Positions 25,666 through 34,794 are shown, numbered from the stretch's first letter. The stretch: DNA of 45,492 nt from Bacillus cereus (GCF_002584535.1 NZ_NUOT01000088.1:1-45492); one strand, 5' to 3'. Made by a program: numbers and translations. Notes: generated from the letters alone by a model not told the origin.

Positions 25666-26509
25666 AGTGTACTCCTGTTTTAATTTTGTCCCATGTGTAC
25701 TCACAGTGAGTTGGAAGAATTTCAATTTCTGGTGATATTCGCGATAAATGATGTAACTTTTCGATGTTTCGACGATAAGATTTCGTATCTCCAGTTAAAA
25801 AATTGGCAACCTTACTTGGAAATACAAGATTCTTATAAGTTTTACTTAGCCACACTGCATCTGCACAAAGAAAAACAATTTTATTACTATGTAAATGGAC
25901 GAAGACACCAAATTGTCCAATTGCATGTCCTGTTAAATCAACAGCGAGTAATGAGCCATCACCAAATACATCATAGCCCTCTTCAAACTTTCCATATGTA
26001 GGGGGTAGGGTAAGTAATGTGGTTTGGTCAATGAATGTCATTCGTTGTTCTAAATCAATTGGTAGCGTATCTTTTAAGCAACCTTTTAATAGAGAACCAA
26101 ATTTACTTCTTTTTTTTATATCCTCATAAGCTTTCGCGAAAGTTAGTATTTTTGCTTTCGGAAAGTCTGGTAGCCCTGCTGTATGATCACCATGAAAATG
26201 AGAAAGAATGATATATTTAATTTCTTCTGGCCGTATGCCATCAAGAATCAGTTGCTGTTTAATAGATTGCTCCTCTGTAAAATGAACAGGGGTAAGTTTA
26301 GCATATACAGAGTAAGGAAATTTTTTGGTTGCTTCTTTAAAGTGCTCGGCATATCCAGTATCAAACAAAATATATCCTAAGCTTGGATGTTGGAGTAATC
26401 CTACTGTAGCTGGAAAACGTATTTGTTTCCAACTCCCCTTGGAATATGCAATTTTTTCGGGATGTGTGCAATATCCTGTATCATATAGCTTTAAAAAATT
26501 GATTTTCAT
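25658..26509 (-). CDS. MBL-fold metallo-hydrolase
   Basis: 283 aa. Zinc-binding HFHGDH motif (H104, H106, D108, H109), a third ligand His in DLTGHAIGQFG, and Asp in FLCADAVWL, as in lactonase/AttM-type and thioesterase-type MBL hydrolases. May open a lactone or release a thioester made by its operon partners (inference). ATG at 26509 overlaps the preceding stop by 4 bp (ATGA); an ATG five codons upstream is less well placed. Confidence 0.8.
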   Translation of the reverse strand: MKINFLKLYDTGYCTHPEKIAYSKGSWKQIRFPATVGLLQHPSLGYILFDTGYAEHFKEATKKFPYSVYAKLTPVHFTEEQSIKQQLILDGIRPEEIKYIILSHFHGDHTAGLPDFPKAKILTFAKAYEDIKKRSKFGSLLKGCLKDTLPIDLEQRMTFIDQTTLLTLPPTYGKFEEGYDVFGDGSLLAVDLTGHAIGQFGVFVHLHSNKIVFLCADAVWLSKTYKNLVFPSKVANFLTGDTKSYRRNIEKLHHLSRISPEIEILPTHCEYTWDKIKTGVHYE

Positions 26510-27492
26510 TGTATTTTCCACCATTCTACAAAGTTTGTGATTCCTTCTTCTATGCTGATGTTTGGAGCATAGCCTAGTTCTTTTTTAGCTTTATCAATAC
26601 TTAAAGTCTGGCTTTTTGAAAGCACACTGACTGTATATTTTGTGAGAATAGGTTCTTTCCCGAATAAAATAGTTTTTGAAATGCCCTCTAGTATAGCAGC
26701 AATTGTAAAAGCAGCTTTGTAGGAAATTTTTTTATATTGTACCTCCTTTCCAAGGCGCTTCATTACATTCTCAATTACTTCATATAAATTTACACGTTCG
26801 CCATTTGTTATATTGTATTTTTGTCCTAATGTATGCTTAGGCGAATGCATACAAAGAAGTAAGGCATCTACGACATTATCGATATATGTAATATCGACAA
26901 GTACATCCTCTGTACCAATTCTCGGTAGAGCGCCTTTTTCACATACTTTAATAAGGCGTGGAAGAATGGCGTTATCTCCTGGGCCAAATAAAGCACGTGG
27001 GCGTATCGTGATGACCGGTAACCCATGTTCAAACGCTTGATCAACAGCTTGCTCGGCCATGTATTTTGTTTTCGCATAATGGTTTACAAGTGTATTAGGA
27101 AGTTTCGCATTCTCTGCTACATCTTGTCGTTCATCATAATAGAAATAAATACTCGGTGTTGATACATGAATGAGGCGCTTTACATCAGACTTTAGACTTC
27201 CTTCGATAATATGCTTTGTTCCTAATACATTTGCATTGTAAAAATCTTTATATTTGCCCCAAGGAGAAGAAAGGGCACCGCTATGAAAGATATAGTCTTT
27301 ATTCTTACAAACTTGTAGAACACTATGCCTGTCTTCCAGGGGACAGTGTACAAACTCAATTCCATTTTGCTCTAATAATTTGCCAATTGTTTTATTTCTT
27401 CCGATTGCTGTTACTTCATAGCCCATACTGGCTAATCGAAAAGCGAGTTTTTGTCCTAGAAAACCAGTTCCTCCAGTTACCAGCATTTTCAT
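26506..27492 (-). CDS. NAD(P)-dependent epimerase/reductase, OleD/3-beta-HSD-like SDR
   Basis: 328 aa, extended short-chain dehydrogenase. Rossmann motif VTGGTGFLG (5-13), catalytic STPS (111-114) and Y139-x3-K143, RPRALFGPGDNAILPRL, and VDITYIDNVVDALLL. The overall pattern reads like OleD, the beta-keto-acid reductase of long-chain olefin synthesis, and like 3-beta-HSD family proteins. It would reduce the beta-keto product of the KAS III gene (inference). ATGA overlaps on both sides show tight coupling. Confidence 0.8.
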   Translation of the reverse strand: MKMLVTGGTGFLGQKLAFRLASMGYEVTAIGRNKTIGKLLEQNGIEFVHCPLEDRHSVLQVCKNKDYIFHSGALSSPWGKYKDFYNANVLGTKHIIEGSLKSDVKRLIHVSTPSIYFYYDERQDVAENAKLPNTLVNHYAKTKYMAEQAVDQAFEHGLPVITIRPRALFGPGDNAILPRLIKVCEKGALPRIGTEDVLVDITYIDNVVDALLLCMHSPKHTLGQKYNITNGERVNLYEVIENVMKRLGKEVQYKKISYKAAFTIAAILEGISKTILFGKEPILTKYTVSVLSKSQTLSIDKAKKELGYAPNISIEEGITNFVEWWKIQ

Positions 27493-28652
27493 AACTTTTC
27501 ACCGTCCCATGATATGTCATATGTTGTTTGCTCCAAAATAGTTCGACCATGTTTATTGCTTTCAAGCCATAGTTTATACATGCTATAGAACTGATAAAAA
27601 AATGGTTTCCTATCAGAACGACTATAAATGATATCTGGATAGGAACATAGGACTTTCCACCATCGTTTACGTGTTTGTTTGTTTTTTAAGTAAGGAGGTC
27701 CATATAAAAACATTGCTAATCGAATTGCACATTGGGAATCTGGCTTTGGAATTAGCATATTGTTCACTTTTTTATCAAAAAAGGCGGATAATATTTCTTC
27801 ATCGAATAAATGTAATCCACTTGTGGTACGAGGATTACACTCAATCGGAATAGCATCTCCATCCTCTGTAATTATAAAATCAAAGGCAATTTGCCCAGAG
27901 AAATTTAGCTCTTTTACAATATGTTCAACAAATTGGTCAATTTTTGGATGATTAATATGCTTGAAAGCAATAGTAGCGCCTAAACCAGCCGTGAACTCCG
28001 TTTTGTAGACAGAGTGAACTAATACTTTTCCAGCATGTACAACACTATAGGAGCAATGTTGAACTCCTTTTATAAACTCTTGAATGATATGATTTTGCTT
28101 GCCCATTGTGATGCCTGCTGCAACATCTTCTTTTGTAATAAACAGTACTTTATCGGAAAAACGAGAAAAAATAGGTTTTAGTACAAAATAAGTGACAGGC
28201 AATGTTTGCTGAAGCATTAGCTGAACGGCTTGTTCATTATTTGTTTTATATGTTGCAGGAACTTGCCAACCTAATTTCGTGACTAACTGAATAAACTCCC
28301 ATTTATTATGGAGTAAGGAAAGTTTGTGAAACTCGTCTACTAATACATGACAAAATTGGCTTAACTCCTGTTTATGTCTAGATATATAAAATACTTCTTC
28401 ACAAGTAGGAATAAGTAAATCTACATTATGATTTTGAATAATTGATTGTAGTACATAGATACTTTCATATGTGTTCCATTTTGGAGAAGGAATTTCATAA
28501 AAATAATCAGTACTCGTTGAAACTTTACTTAATGGATAAGGGATACTATCTGTCATAATGACGGTATGTCCACTTTTCTTGAACAGTCTGCCTAAATGTA
28601 ATGCTGCTGGTGCGCGTGCCCCTGTGATTAGTACTGTTTTCTTAGTACTCAA
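27489..28652 (-). CDS. ATP-grasp ligase
   Basis: 387 aa. N-terminal pre-ATP-grasp Rossmann-like part (VLITGARAPAALHLGRLFKKSG), central ATP-grasp (about 110-310) with FVLKPIFSRFSDKVLFI, GKQNHIIQEFIKG, and the metal/phosphate strand FDFIITEDGDAIPIECNPRTTSG. ATP-grasp enzymes join a carboxylate to an amine or thiol through an acyl phosphate. TTG start at 28652, with GGAGG 8 nt upstream inside the end of the KAS III gene (11-bp overlap). Substrate unknown. Confidence 0.78.
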   Translation of the reverse strand: MSTKKTVLITGARAPAALHLGRLFKKSGHTVIMTDSIPYPLSKVSTSTDYFYEIPSPKWNTYESIYVLQSIIQNHNVDLLIPTCEEVFYISRHKQELSQFCHVLVDEFHKLSLLHNKWEFIQLVTKLGWQVPATYKTNNEQAVQLMLQQTLPVTYFVLKPIFSRFSDKVLFITKEDVAAGITMGKQNHIIQEFIKGVQHCSYSVVHAGKVLVHSVYKTEFTAGLGATIAFKHINHPKIDQFVEHIVKELNFSGQIAFDFIITEDGDAIPIECNPRTTSGLHLFDEEILSAFFDKKVNNMLIPKPDSQCAIRLAMFLYGPPYLKNKQTRKRWWKVLCSYPDIIYSRSDRKPFFYQFYSMYKLWLESNKHGRTILEQTTYDISWDGEKL

Positions 28653-29631
28653 GAAGAATGCCTCCGATAGAAAGTCCCGCAGAAGTACCCAATAACAATA
28701 TTTTATTCCCGCGTTGCACTTTCTTTTGTTTAATGGCTTCGAAAAGAGCGACTGGAATAGATGCAGAAATCATATTCCCATAGTCTTCAAAAATAGTCAT
28801 AAAGCGATCCTCATCGACACCCAATTTTTTACGAATCAGCTTCATAGCTGGCCCGCTTGCTTGGTGAGGGATAATTAAATCAATATCATCTAGGGAATAA
28901 CCAGTATGCATAAGCAGTTTCTCGATAAAACCTAACATATATTTAGCGGACAATTTGAAAATTGCTCTGCCATTCATATCAAACAAGAAGTCTTCTTTTC
29001 GTTCTTCGCTATATTCTCTAGGGTGAATCATTGTTCCGCCACCGCGAATTTCTGATAGGTGCGCACCAGAGCTGTACGTTTCCATATGGGAAGCTATAAT
29101 AGAAGAAGTTTGATCGCTTTTTGTTACAACAATAGCGGCTGCGCCATCCCCGAATAAAATGCTGCTTTCGTTTTGTCCCCAATTTAATCCTACAGAAGAA
29201 ATTTCAGAAGAAATGATGACAGCATTTTTGTATCTCCCACATTCAATTGCATAAGAAATTGTATCAAGCGCTGTTACGAAACTTAAACATGTGGAGTTGA
29301 TATCAAAACATGGAATACCAGAATGCTGTAGTCCAAGTTGTTCCTGAATTAGTGAAGCAGTAGAAGGAATTGCCTGCTGAATTGTTCCGCTTCCGCAGAT
29401 GATACAATCGATATCTTCCCATGTTAGATTAGCATCTGCTACAGCTTTTTTGGCAGCTTCGGCTCCCATATAAGAAGATGTTTCATCGTCAACAAAGTAT
29501 CGTGTTTTCACCCCGGCCTTTTTTAATGTCCAGCCTTCTGGGACACCTAACATACGATCTATTTCAAAAGAATTTACTTTTCTTTTTGGAAAATATGTAC
29601 CAATTCCTTTTATTTTAATATATCTTTTCAT
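28642..29631 (-). CDS. Beta-ketoacyl-ACP synthase III-like enzyme (KAS III/OleA type)
   Basis: 329 aa thiolase-fold condensing enzyme. Catalytic Cys115 in STCLSF, His256 in IPHQASG, Asn286 in DYGNMISASIP, C-terminal GTSAGLSIGG. Condenses an acyl-CoA/ACP with a second acyl or malonyl unit. First gene of the six-gene operon; RBS AAGAGGCG. It is not in a fatty-acid gene context, so it is probably a pathway-specific paralogue rather than the housekeeping FabH. No ACP gene is present in the cluster. Confidence 0.88.
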   Translation of the reverse strand: MKRYIKIKGIGTYFPKRKVNSFEIDRMLGVPEGWTLKKAGVKTRYFVDDETSSYMGAEAAKKAVADANLTWEDIDCIICGSGTIQQAIPSTASLIQEQLGLQHSGIPCFDINSTCLSFVTALDTISYAIECGRYKNAVIISSEISSVGLNWGQNESSILFGDGAAAIVVTKSDQTSSIIASHMETYSSGAHLSEIRGGGTMIHPREYSEERKEDFLFDMNGRAIFKLSAKYMLGFIEKLLMHTGYSLDDIDLIIPHQASGPAMKLIRKKLGVDEDRFMTIFEDYGNMISASIPVALFEAIKQKKVQRGNKILLLGTSAGLSIGGILLEY

Positions 29632-29819
29632 TCTATATCGCCTCTTAATCTTTTTATAAATTTATAAAATTCTATCATATATATATTATTATAGATAAAA
29701 TATGGAAAAAAGTTTTTTTTGAAATTTAGTATTTTTATGTTAATTTGTGGCGTTGTAAGAAAAGGCAGTACGAAATGTATCCTGTTGTAAGTGATGTGAT
29801 GAATATTGTAAAAAAACTA

Positions 29820-29884
29820 TTAACATGTGATTAACATCTTATTAACAAATCATCAAAACTGACTTAATAAATAAGTAATATAGT
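29820..29884 (+). promoter_or_regulatory. PhoP (Pho) box and promoter for ugpCAEB
   Basis: TTAACA at 29820, 29831 and 29842, TCAAAA at 29853 and TTAATA at 29864: five hexamers with a strict 11-bp period, the classical PhoP TT(A/C/T)ACA-N5 array. TATAGT at 29879-29884 serves as -10, 9 bp after the last repeat. Orientation is toward ugpC. It indicates induction under phosphate starvation. Confidence 0.88.
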
Positions 29885-29931
29885 AAAGATAACAACGTAA
29901 CTAGGGTAGAAAACATTTGAGAACACCCGCT

Positions 29932-30011
29932 TACATATAACAATCCATTTATATTTCTTACATTTACTCTAGTTTATAGCGTTTTAAATGAGAAGAAGAT
30001 TGTTCTATGTA
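29932..30011 (+). promoter_or_regulatory. Long hairpin in the ugp leader
   Basis: TACATATAACAATC (29932-29945) pairs with GATTGTTCTATGTA (29998-30011), one mismatch, with further pairing inside the loop and GGTTGTTTTTATTT after it. It lies between the Pho promoter and ugpC, so it could attenuate the operon or stabilise the leader. The rest of 30012-30217 is A+T-rich with no feature seen. Confidence 0.45.
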
Positions 30012-30217
30012 GGTTGTTTTTATTTATTAATCTATAAGTATATTTAAATTATATAAAAATCAATGTTTATGGAACCTTTTCCTTATGAATCTACTTGTAG
30101 AGAAGTTGTTTTTTAGATGTATTTAAGCCAAAAAAAGGGGTGGGGATTGCAGTTAAAGCGGATTTCACTAAGCTGCTGTGAAGTATGGTTATAAGAACAA
30201 AAAAGGAGTGCAAACTG

Positions 30218-31315
30218 ATGATTGAATTAAGAGATGTATCAAAAGTTTATAAAGATTCAAAGGAAATAGCAGTTGAAAATGTTTCGGTGCAGATTCAAAA
30301 AGGTGAATTTTTTGTTCTAGTTGGCCCTTCTGGATGTGGAAAAAGTACATTACTGCGAATGATTGCAGGTTTAGAAGAAATTACTTCTGGGGCGTTACTT
30401 ATTAATGAAAATGTTGCGAATGATTTAGAACCGAAAAATAGAAATTTATCAATGGTATTTCAAAATTATGCTTTATATCCACATTTGACGGTAGAAGAAA
30501 ATATTTTATTTGGATTGAAAATACGGAAAATTCCGAAAGAAGAACGACAAAAACGACTAGTAGAGGCAGTAGAAATGGTAGGGCTTACGGAGTATACAAA
30601 ATCAAAACCAGGGCAATTATCAGGTGGACAAAGGCAACGTGTGGCGCTTGCGCGAGCAATTGTAAGTCAAGCACCAATTTGTTTAATGGATGAACCACTT
30701 TCTAACTTGGATGCAAAGTTGCGTGCACAAATGCGTATTGAAATTAGAGAGATTCAGCAGCGATTAGGTATTACGATGATTTATGTGACCCATGATCAAA
30801 TTGAAGCGATGACGATGGGAGATCGTATTATGGTGTTAAACAAAGGGAGTATACAACAGGTAGGCACACCGCTTGATATATATAACTATCCTGCAAATGA
30901 ATTTGTCGCTGGCTTTATCGGTTCACCATCCATGAATATTGGTGATGGAATCGTAGATAAAGGAATGGGGAGCTTACATGTCGATGGGTTACAAATTCCA
31001 CTGTCTTTTGGGAAATTCCAACAGTTTCCAGAACGGAAAGTACGCTTAGGGATTCGTCCCGAGCACATTGTACTAGCTGAAGATGGTCAAGAAGTTACAC
31101 TACAATCTGTAGAAGTATTAGGAAATGAAACAATCTTAAATTTTGTAGTAAATGAAAAAACATGGAGTGCAAAAGTAATTGGACAACTTATTTTGAAAAA
31201 AGGTAATAAAGTCAAATTACAGTTTCCGGTAGAAAAACTATGTTTCTTTCATAACGATACAAACGAAAGGATTCGATTGGTTGCCGATGAAGAGTTGAAG
31301 GCGGTGGCAAAGTGA
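30218..31315 (+). CDS. ugpC: Glycerol-3-phosphate ABC transporter ATPase UgpC
   Basis: 365 aa, MalK/UgpC-type ATPase. Walker A GPSGCGKST, Q-loop VFQNYALYP, signature LSGGQRQR, Walker B CLMDEPLSNLD, switch His in THDQ, and a C-terminal MOBE/TOBE regulatory domain (about 235-360). Start set by AAGGAG 9 nt before ATG at 30218; an in-frame ATG at 30185 lacks an RBS. First gene of ugpC-A-E-B behind a Pho box. Confidence 0.92.
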   Translation: MIELRDVSKVYKDSKEIAVENVSVQIQKGEFFVLVGPSGCGKSTLLRMIAGLEEITSGALLINENVANDLEPKNRNLSMVFQNYALYPHLTVEENILFGLKIRKIPKEERQKRLVEAVEMVGLTEYTKSKPGQLSGGQRQRVALARAIVSQAPICLMDEPLSNLDAKLRAQMRIEIREIQQRLGITMIYVTHDQIEAMTMGDRIMVLNKGSIQQVGTPLDIYNYPANEFVAGFIGSPSMNIGDGIVDKGMGSLHVDGLQIPLSFGKFQQFPERKVRLGIRPEHIVLAEDGQEVTLQSVEVLGNETILNFVVNEKTWSAKVIGQLILKKGNKVKLQFPVEKLCFFHNDTNERIRLVADEELKAVAK

Positions 31316-32247
31316 TGATTGAGATAGAAAACTTACCTGTTCAAACAGAAGTTTCAAGAAAGAGGACGTTATGGAGCCGCACGAAAGATTTACGTACAGG
31401 ATTGTTATTTTTAGCACCTTCCATAGTCTTATTTGCAATCTTTTTGTTTTATCCATTGTTTCGCACTATCTATTATAGTTTTTATTTAACAGATGTTCAT
31501 GGTGAGGCAAACCTGTTCGTAGGACTTGAAAACTATCAATATTTATTGTCTGATCCAACTTTTTATAAAAGCCTAAAGTCTACTTTACTCTTTGTATTGT
31601 ATACAGTCCCAACTAGTATTGTGTTGGCTTTGTTCCTTGCATTAATTGCAAACGAAAAAATAAAAGGAATAGGGTTGTTTCGAGTTTTATTCTCTTCAAC
31701 AATGGGAATTTCAGTAGCAGCTAGCGCAGTAATTTGGTTATTTTTATTCCATCCAAGTGTCGGTTTATTCAATAATATACTCGGCTCGATGAATCTTCCT
31801 GCAATTGCATGGCTAACAAGTCCGGACTGGGCATTATTTTCTGTATCAGTTACAACTGTGTGGGTAAATACAGGTTTTACATTTTTAGTTATATTGGGTG
31901 GTTTGCAAAATATTGATACGACTTTGTATGAGAGTGCATCTATTGACGGTGCTAGTTATTTACATAAACTTCGACGCGTTACATTACCAATGCTATCGCC
32001 TACATTGTTTTTTATTATAACTGTTACTTTAATTAGTGCATTTCAAAGCTTTGGACAGATCGATATTTTAACGCACGGTGGACCGAATGATGCAACAAAC
32101 TTAATTGTGTACTCTATCTATAAGGAAGCTTTTGCAAATCATCAATTTGGCACAGCGAGTGCACAGGCAATGATATTGTTTATTTTTATTTTCATTGCTA
32201 CATTACTTCAATTTAAGTTTGCGGAGAGAAAGGTGCATTATAAATGA
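31315..32247 (+). CDS. ugpA: ABC transporter permease UgpA
   Basis: 310 aa, six transmembrane segments, with the EAA-type loop YESASIDGASYLHKLRRVTLPMLSP that contacts the ATPase. Inner-membrane channel subunit of the glycerol-3-phosphate importer. The start overlaps the ugpC stop (TGATG); GTG three bases earlier is an alternative. The stop overlaps ugpE as ATGA. Confidence 0.92.
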   Translation: MIEIENLPVQTEVSRKRTLWSRTKDLRTGLLFLAPSIVLFAIFLFYPLFRTIYYSFYLTDVHGEANLFVGLENYQYLLSDPTFYKSLKSTLLFVLYTVPTSIVLALFLALIANEKIKGIGLFRVLFSSTMGISVAASAVIWLFLFHPSVGLFNNILGSMNLPAIAWLTSPDWALFSVSVTTVWVNTGFTFLVILGGLQNIDTTLYESASIDGASYLHKLRRVTLPMLSPTLFFIITVTLISAFQSFGQIDILTHGGPNDATNLIVYSIYKEAFANHQFGTASAQAMILFIFIFIATLLQFKFAERKVHYK

Positions 32248-33065
32248 TTGCTAAAAGGTGGAAACAATATATTCTGTTATATACTTTGCTTACTATTAGC
32301 GCAGTGATGGTCTTTTTTCCAGTTCTATACGCATTTTTGTTAGGGTTTATGACGCCGGAAGATATTCAAATGAGAAGGATGCTTCCGACACAATTTACAT
32401 TCGATAATTTTATACATATCTTTCAGAAAGTGCCGCTGTTTTCTTATTTATACAATAGTTTTATAGTTTCAACAGGGGTAATGGTCGGACAGCTTGTTGT
32501 ATCAAGCTTAGCCGCTTATGCATTTGTATTTTTAAACTTTAAAGGACGAAATCTTATTTTCTTTCTGTTTATTTCAACGATGCTTATTCCGTGGGAAGCA
32601 ACGATGGTACCCAACTTTTTAACGGTACAACAATTTGGATGGATCAATACGTTTACTGGAATGACAATACCGTTCTTTGCAACTGCTTTTGGTATTTTTT
32701 TATTACGCCAGCATTTTATGACACTTCCAAATGAGTTGAAAGAAGCTGCTTTTATCGAGGGGATTGGCCATGTGAAGTTTTTATTCCGAGTAGTCATTCC
32801 GTATTGTAAAACAAGCTTTATTACGCTTGGTATATATAGCTTTTTAACAACATGGAATATGTACTTATGGCCGCTTCTAGTTACGAATGATGAGAAAATT
32901 CGAACCGTGCAAATTGGAGTGAAACAACTTCAATCTCAGGAAGTTGCGACAGATTGGGGGAGTGTGATGGCTGGAGTTACAGCCATTGTTATTCCAACTT
33001 TAATTTTATTGTTTTTAGGTCAGAAGCAGTTACAACAAGGTTTAACAAAAGGGGCAATTAAGTAA
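32244..33065 (+). CDS. ugpE: ABC transporter permease UgpE
   Basis: 273 aa, six transmembrane segments, EAA loop KEAAFIEGIGHVKFLFRVVIPYC. Second permease of the importer, MalG/UgpE type. Starts at ATG within the ATGA overlap with ugpA, so translation is coupled. The solute-binding gene follows after 27 nt. Confidence 0.92.
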   Translation: MIAKRWKQYILLYTLLTISAVMVFFPVLYAFLLGFMTPEDIQMRRMLPTQFTFDNFIHIFQKVPLFSYLYNSFIVSTGVMVGQLVVSSLAAYAFVFLNFKGRNLIFFLFISTMLIPWEATMVPNFLTVQQFGWINTFTGMTIPFFATAFGIFLLRQHFMTLPNELKEAAFIEGIGHVKFLFRVVIPYCKTSFITLGIYSFLTTWNMYLWPLLVTNDEKIRTVQIGVKQLQSQEVATDWGSVMAGVTAIVIPTLILLFLGQKQLQQGLTKGAIK

Positions 33066-33092
33066 TCATACATGTGAAAGGGTGGGAGTAAG

Positions 33093-34469
33093 ATGAGATT
33101 TTGGAAAAAAGGTGCTGCTATTATAATGGCAGCGACAATGGCATTATCGACTGCAGCGTGTTCAAGTAGTAAAACAGAGGGGAAATCTGAAGCGAAGGAA
33201 AAGATAGCTCCCGTAGAGAAAAGTGGAGACAAAACAGTCATTCGCTTTTGGCATGCAATGGGTGGAAAAACGCAAGGTGTACTAGATGGAATTGTTGCAG
33301 ACTATAATAAGTCACAAAATAAATATGAGGTGAAGGCTGAATTTCAAGGTTCCTATGAAGAATCTTTAACGAAGTTTAAAAATATAACAGCGTCAAAGGA
33401 ATCACCAGCTCTCGTTCAATCTAGCGAAATTACAACGAAATATATGATTGATAGTAAGAAAATTACACCGATTGATAGTTGGATTAAAAAAGATAAATAT
33501 GATACATCGAAGTTAGAAAAATCGATTACGAATTATTATTCAATTGATGGGAAAATGTATTCCATGCCATTTAATTCATCTACACCGGTATTAATTTATA
33601 ATAAAGATGCCTTTACGAAAGCGGGACTCGATCCAGAAAAAGCACCGAAAACATACACTGAATTAAAAGAAGCAGCAAAAAAATTAACTGTTAAGGAAGG
33701 CGAAAGCGTAAAACAGTACGGTTTTTCAATATTAAATTACGGATGGTTCTTTGAAGAGCTCTTGGCAACACAAGGTGGGCTATATGTTGATAAGGAAAAT
33801 GGACGTAAAGATGCGGCAACAAAAGCTGTATTTAATGGAAAAGAAGGACAGAAAGTATTTGATTTATTAGATGAACTGAATAAAGCTGGTACATTAGGAA
33901 AGTATGGGGCAAGTTGGGATGATGTTCGTGCCGCATTCCAATCCGGGCAAGTTGCGATGTATTTAGATTCTTCAGCAGGTGTTCGTAATGTAATTGATGC
34001 ATCTAAATTTAATGTGGGAGTGGCAGATATCCCATATCCAGAAGATGTGAAACAAAATGGAGTTGTGATTGGTGGTGCATCACTATGGATGACAAATATG
34101 GTTGCAGAAGAAACACAAAAAGGTGCTTGGGACTTTATGAAATACTTAACAAAAGCAGATGTGCAGGCAAAGTGGCATACAGAAACAGGCTATTTCTCTA
34201 TTAATCCAGCCGCATATAATGAACCTTTAGTAAAACAACAATATGAAAAATATCCACAGTTAAAAGTAACAGTAGAACAGTTACAAGCAACAAAACCATC
34301 TGTTGCAACACAAGGTGCACTTATTAGTGTATTCCCTGAATCTCGCGATGCGGTTGTAAAAGCGCTAGAAGCAATGTATGACGGGAAAAATAGTAAAGAA
34401 GCGTTGGATGAAGCAGCAAAAACAACGGATCGTGCAATTAGTATTTCGAATCGTACAAGTCAAAAATAA
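33093..34469 (+). CDS. ugpB: Glycerol-3-phosphate-binding lipoprotein UgpB
   Basis: 458 aa. Lipoprotein signal with lipobox STAAC (Cys about 23). Type 1 solute-binding fold with strong UgpB features: RFWHAMGG near the mature N-terminus, MPFNSSTPVLIYNKDAFTKAG, VIGGASLWM and KWHTETGYFSINPAAY, which match the E. coli UgpB motifs I remember. Captures sn-glycerol-3-phosphate (or diesters) outside the membrane. RBS GGGTGGGAG. Last gene of the operon. Confidence 0.93.
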   Translation: MRFWKKGAAIIMAATMALSTAACSSSKTEGKSEAKEKIAPVEKSGDKTVIRFWHAMGGKTQGVLDGIVADYNKSQNKYEVKAEFQGSYEESLTKFKNITASKESPALVQSSEITTKYMIDSKKITPIDSWIKKDKYDTSKLEKSITNYYSIDGKMYSMPFNSSTPVLIYNKDAFTKAGLDPEKAPKTYTELKEAAKKLTVKEGESVKQYGFSILNYGWFFEELLATQGGLYVDKENGRKDAATKAVFNGKEGQKVFDLLDELNKAGTLGKYGASWDDVRAAFQSGQVAMYLDSSAGVRNVIDASKFNVGVADIPYPEDVKQNGVVIGGASLWMTNMVAEETQKGAWDFMKYLTKADVQAKWHTETGYFSINPAAYNEPLVKQQYEKYPQLKVTVEQLQATKPSVATQGALISVFPESRDAVVKALEAMYDGKNSKEALDEAAKTTDRAISISNRTSQK

Positions 34470-34508
34470 AAGAAAGCCATATCTGTAAAAAAGGATACGG
34501 CTTTCCTA
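34470..34508 (+). terminator. Hairpin after ugpB
   Basis: AGAAAGCC.TATC pairs with GATA.GGCTTTC; there is no long T-run, so termination may rely on the next hairpin at 34514-34553. Confidence 0.6.
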
Positions 34509-34513
34509 TTAGG

Positions 34514-34553
34514 GAGATAAGGGACCAAAAGAATGATGAAACCTTATCTCTCT
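34514..34553. terminator. Terminator of 27-aa peptide gene, copy 1
   Basis: GAGATAAGG (34514-34522) / CCTTATCTC (34542-34550). The same hairpin follows copy 2 at 35654-35700, and its first half appears again at 45446 near the window end. Confidence 0.75.
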
Positions 34554-34593
34554 TTAGGTCATTATATATGGCATAGTAGTTTTCCTCGTTTCT

Positions 34594-34677
34594 TTATTTG
34601 TTTAACTCTATCGCAACTTGTTTTCCGTTTATGAAAACCTCTACCACCGCTACTACAACTTCAATCACTTTTTTCAT
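34594..34677 (-). CDS. 27-aa peptide, copy 1
   Basis: ATG at 34677 preceded by AAGGAG at 9 nt. The product begins MKKVIEVVVAVVEVF and ends INGKQVAIELNK: a valine-rich stretch flanked by charged ends, without a signal peptide. Copy 2 at 35740-35823 differs by seven synonymous changes and five conservative replacements (V/M, I/V, A/I, I/M, K/R), with no indels, so the frame is under selection. It has its own dyad operator, promoter and terminator. Function unknown; a regulatory or membrane-active peptide is possible. Confidence 0.72.
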   Translation of the reverse strand: MKKVIEVVVAVVEVFINGKQVAIELNK

Positions 34678-34706
34678 CTCTCATCTCTCCTTGTTTGTAT
34701 CGTACT

Positions 34707-34775
34707 TCTTACTATAGTGAAGTATGAGCTTTATAACTATCGAATTGAGTGACAAGAGACTTACAATCTTGTAAG
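34707..34775 (-). promoter_or_regulatory. Dyad operator and promoter of peptide copy 1
   Basis: Perfect dyad CTTACAA-TC-TTGTAAG at 34760-34775. On the minus strand, 20 bp later, TAGTTA (-35), 17 bp, TATAGT (-10). Box to -10 distance is 43 bp, equal to that before the GT51 gene at 2724. CTCT.GTCAC..AATTCGATAGTTA is also shared with copy 2. Confidence 0.72.
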
Positions 34776-34794
34776 AGAAATTTGGTGGGTTTGT

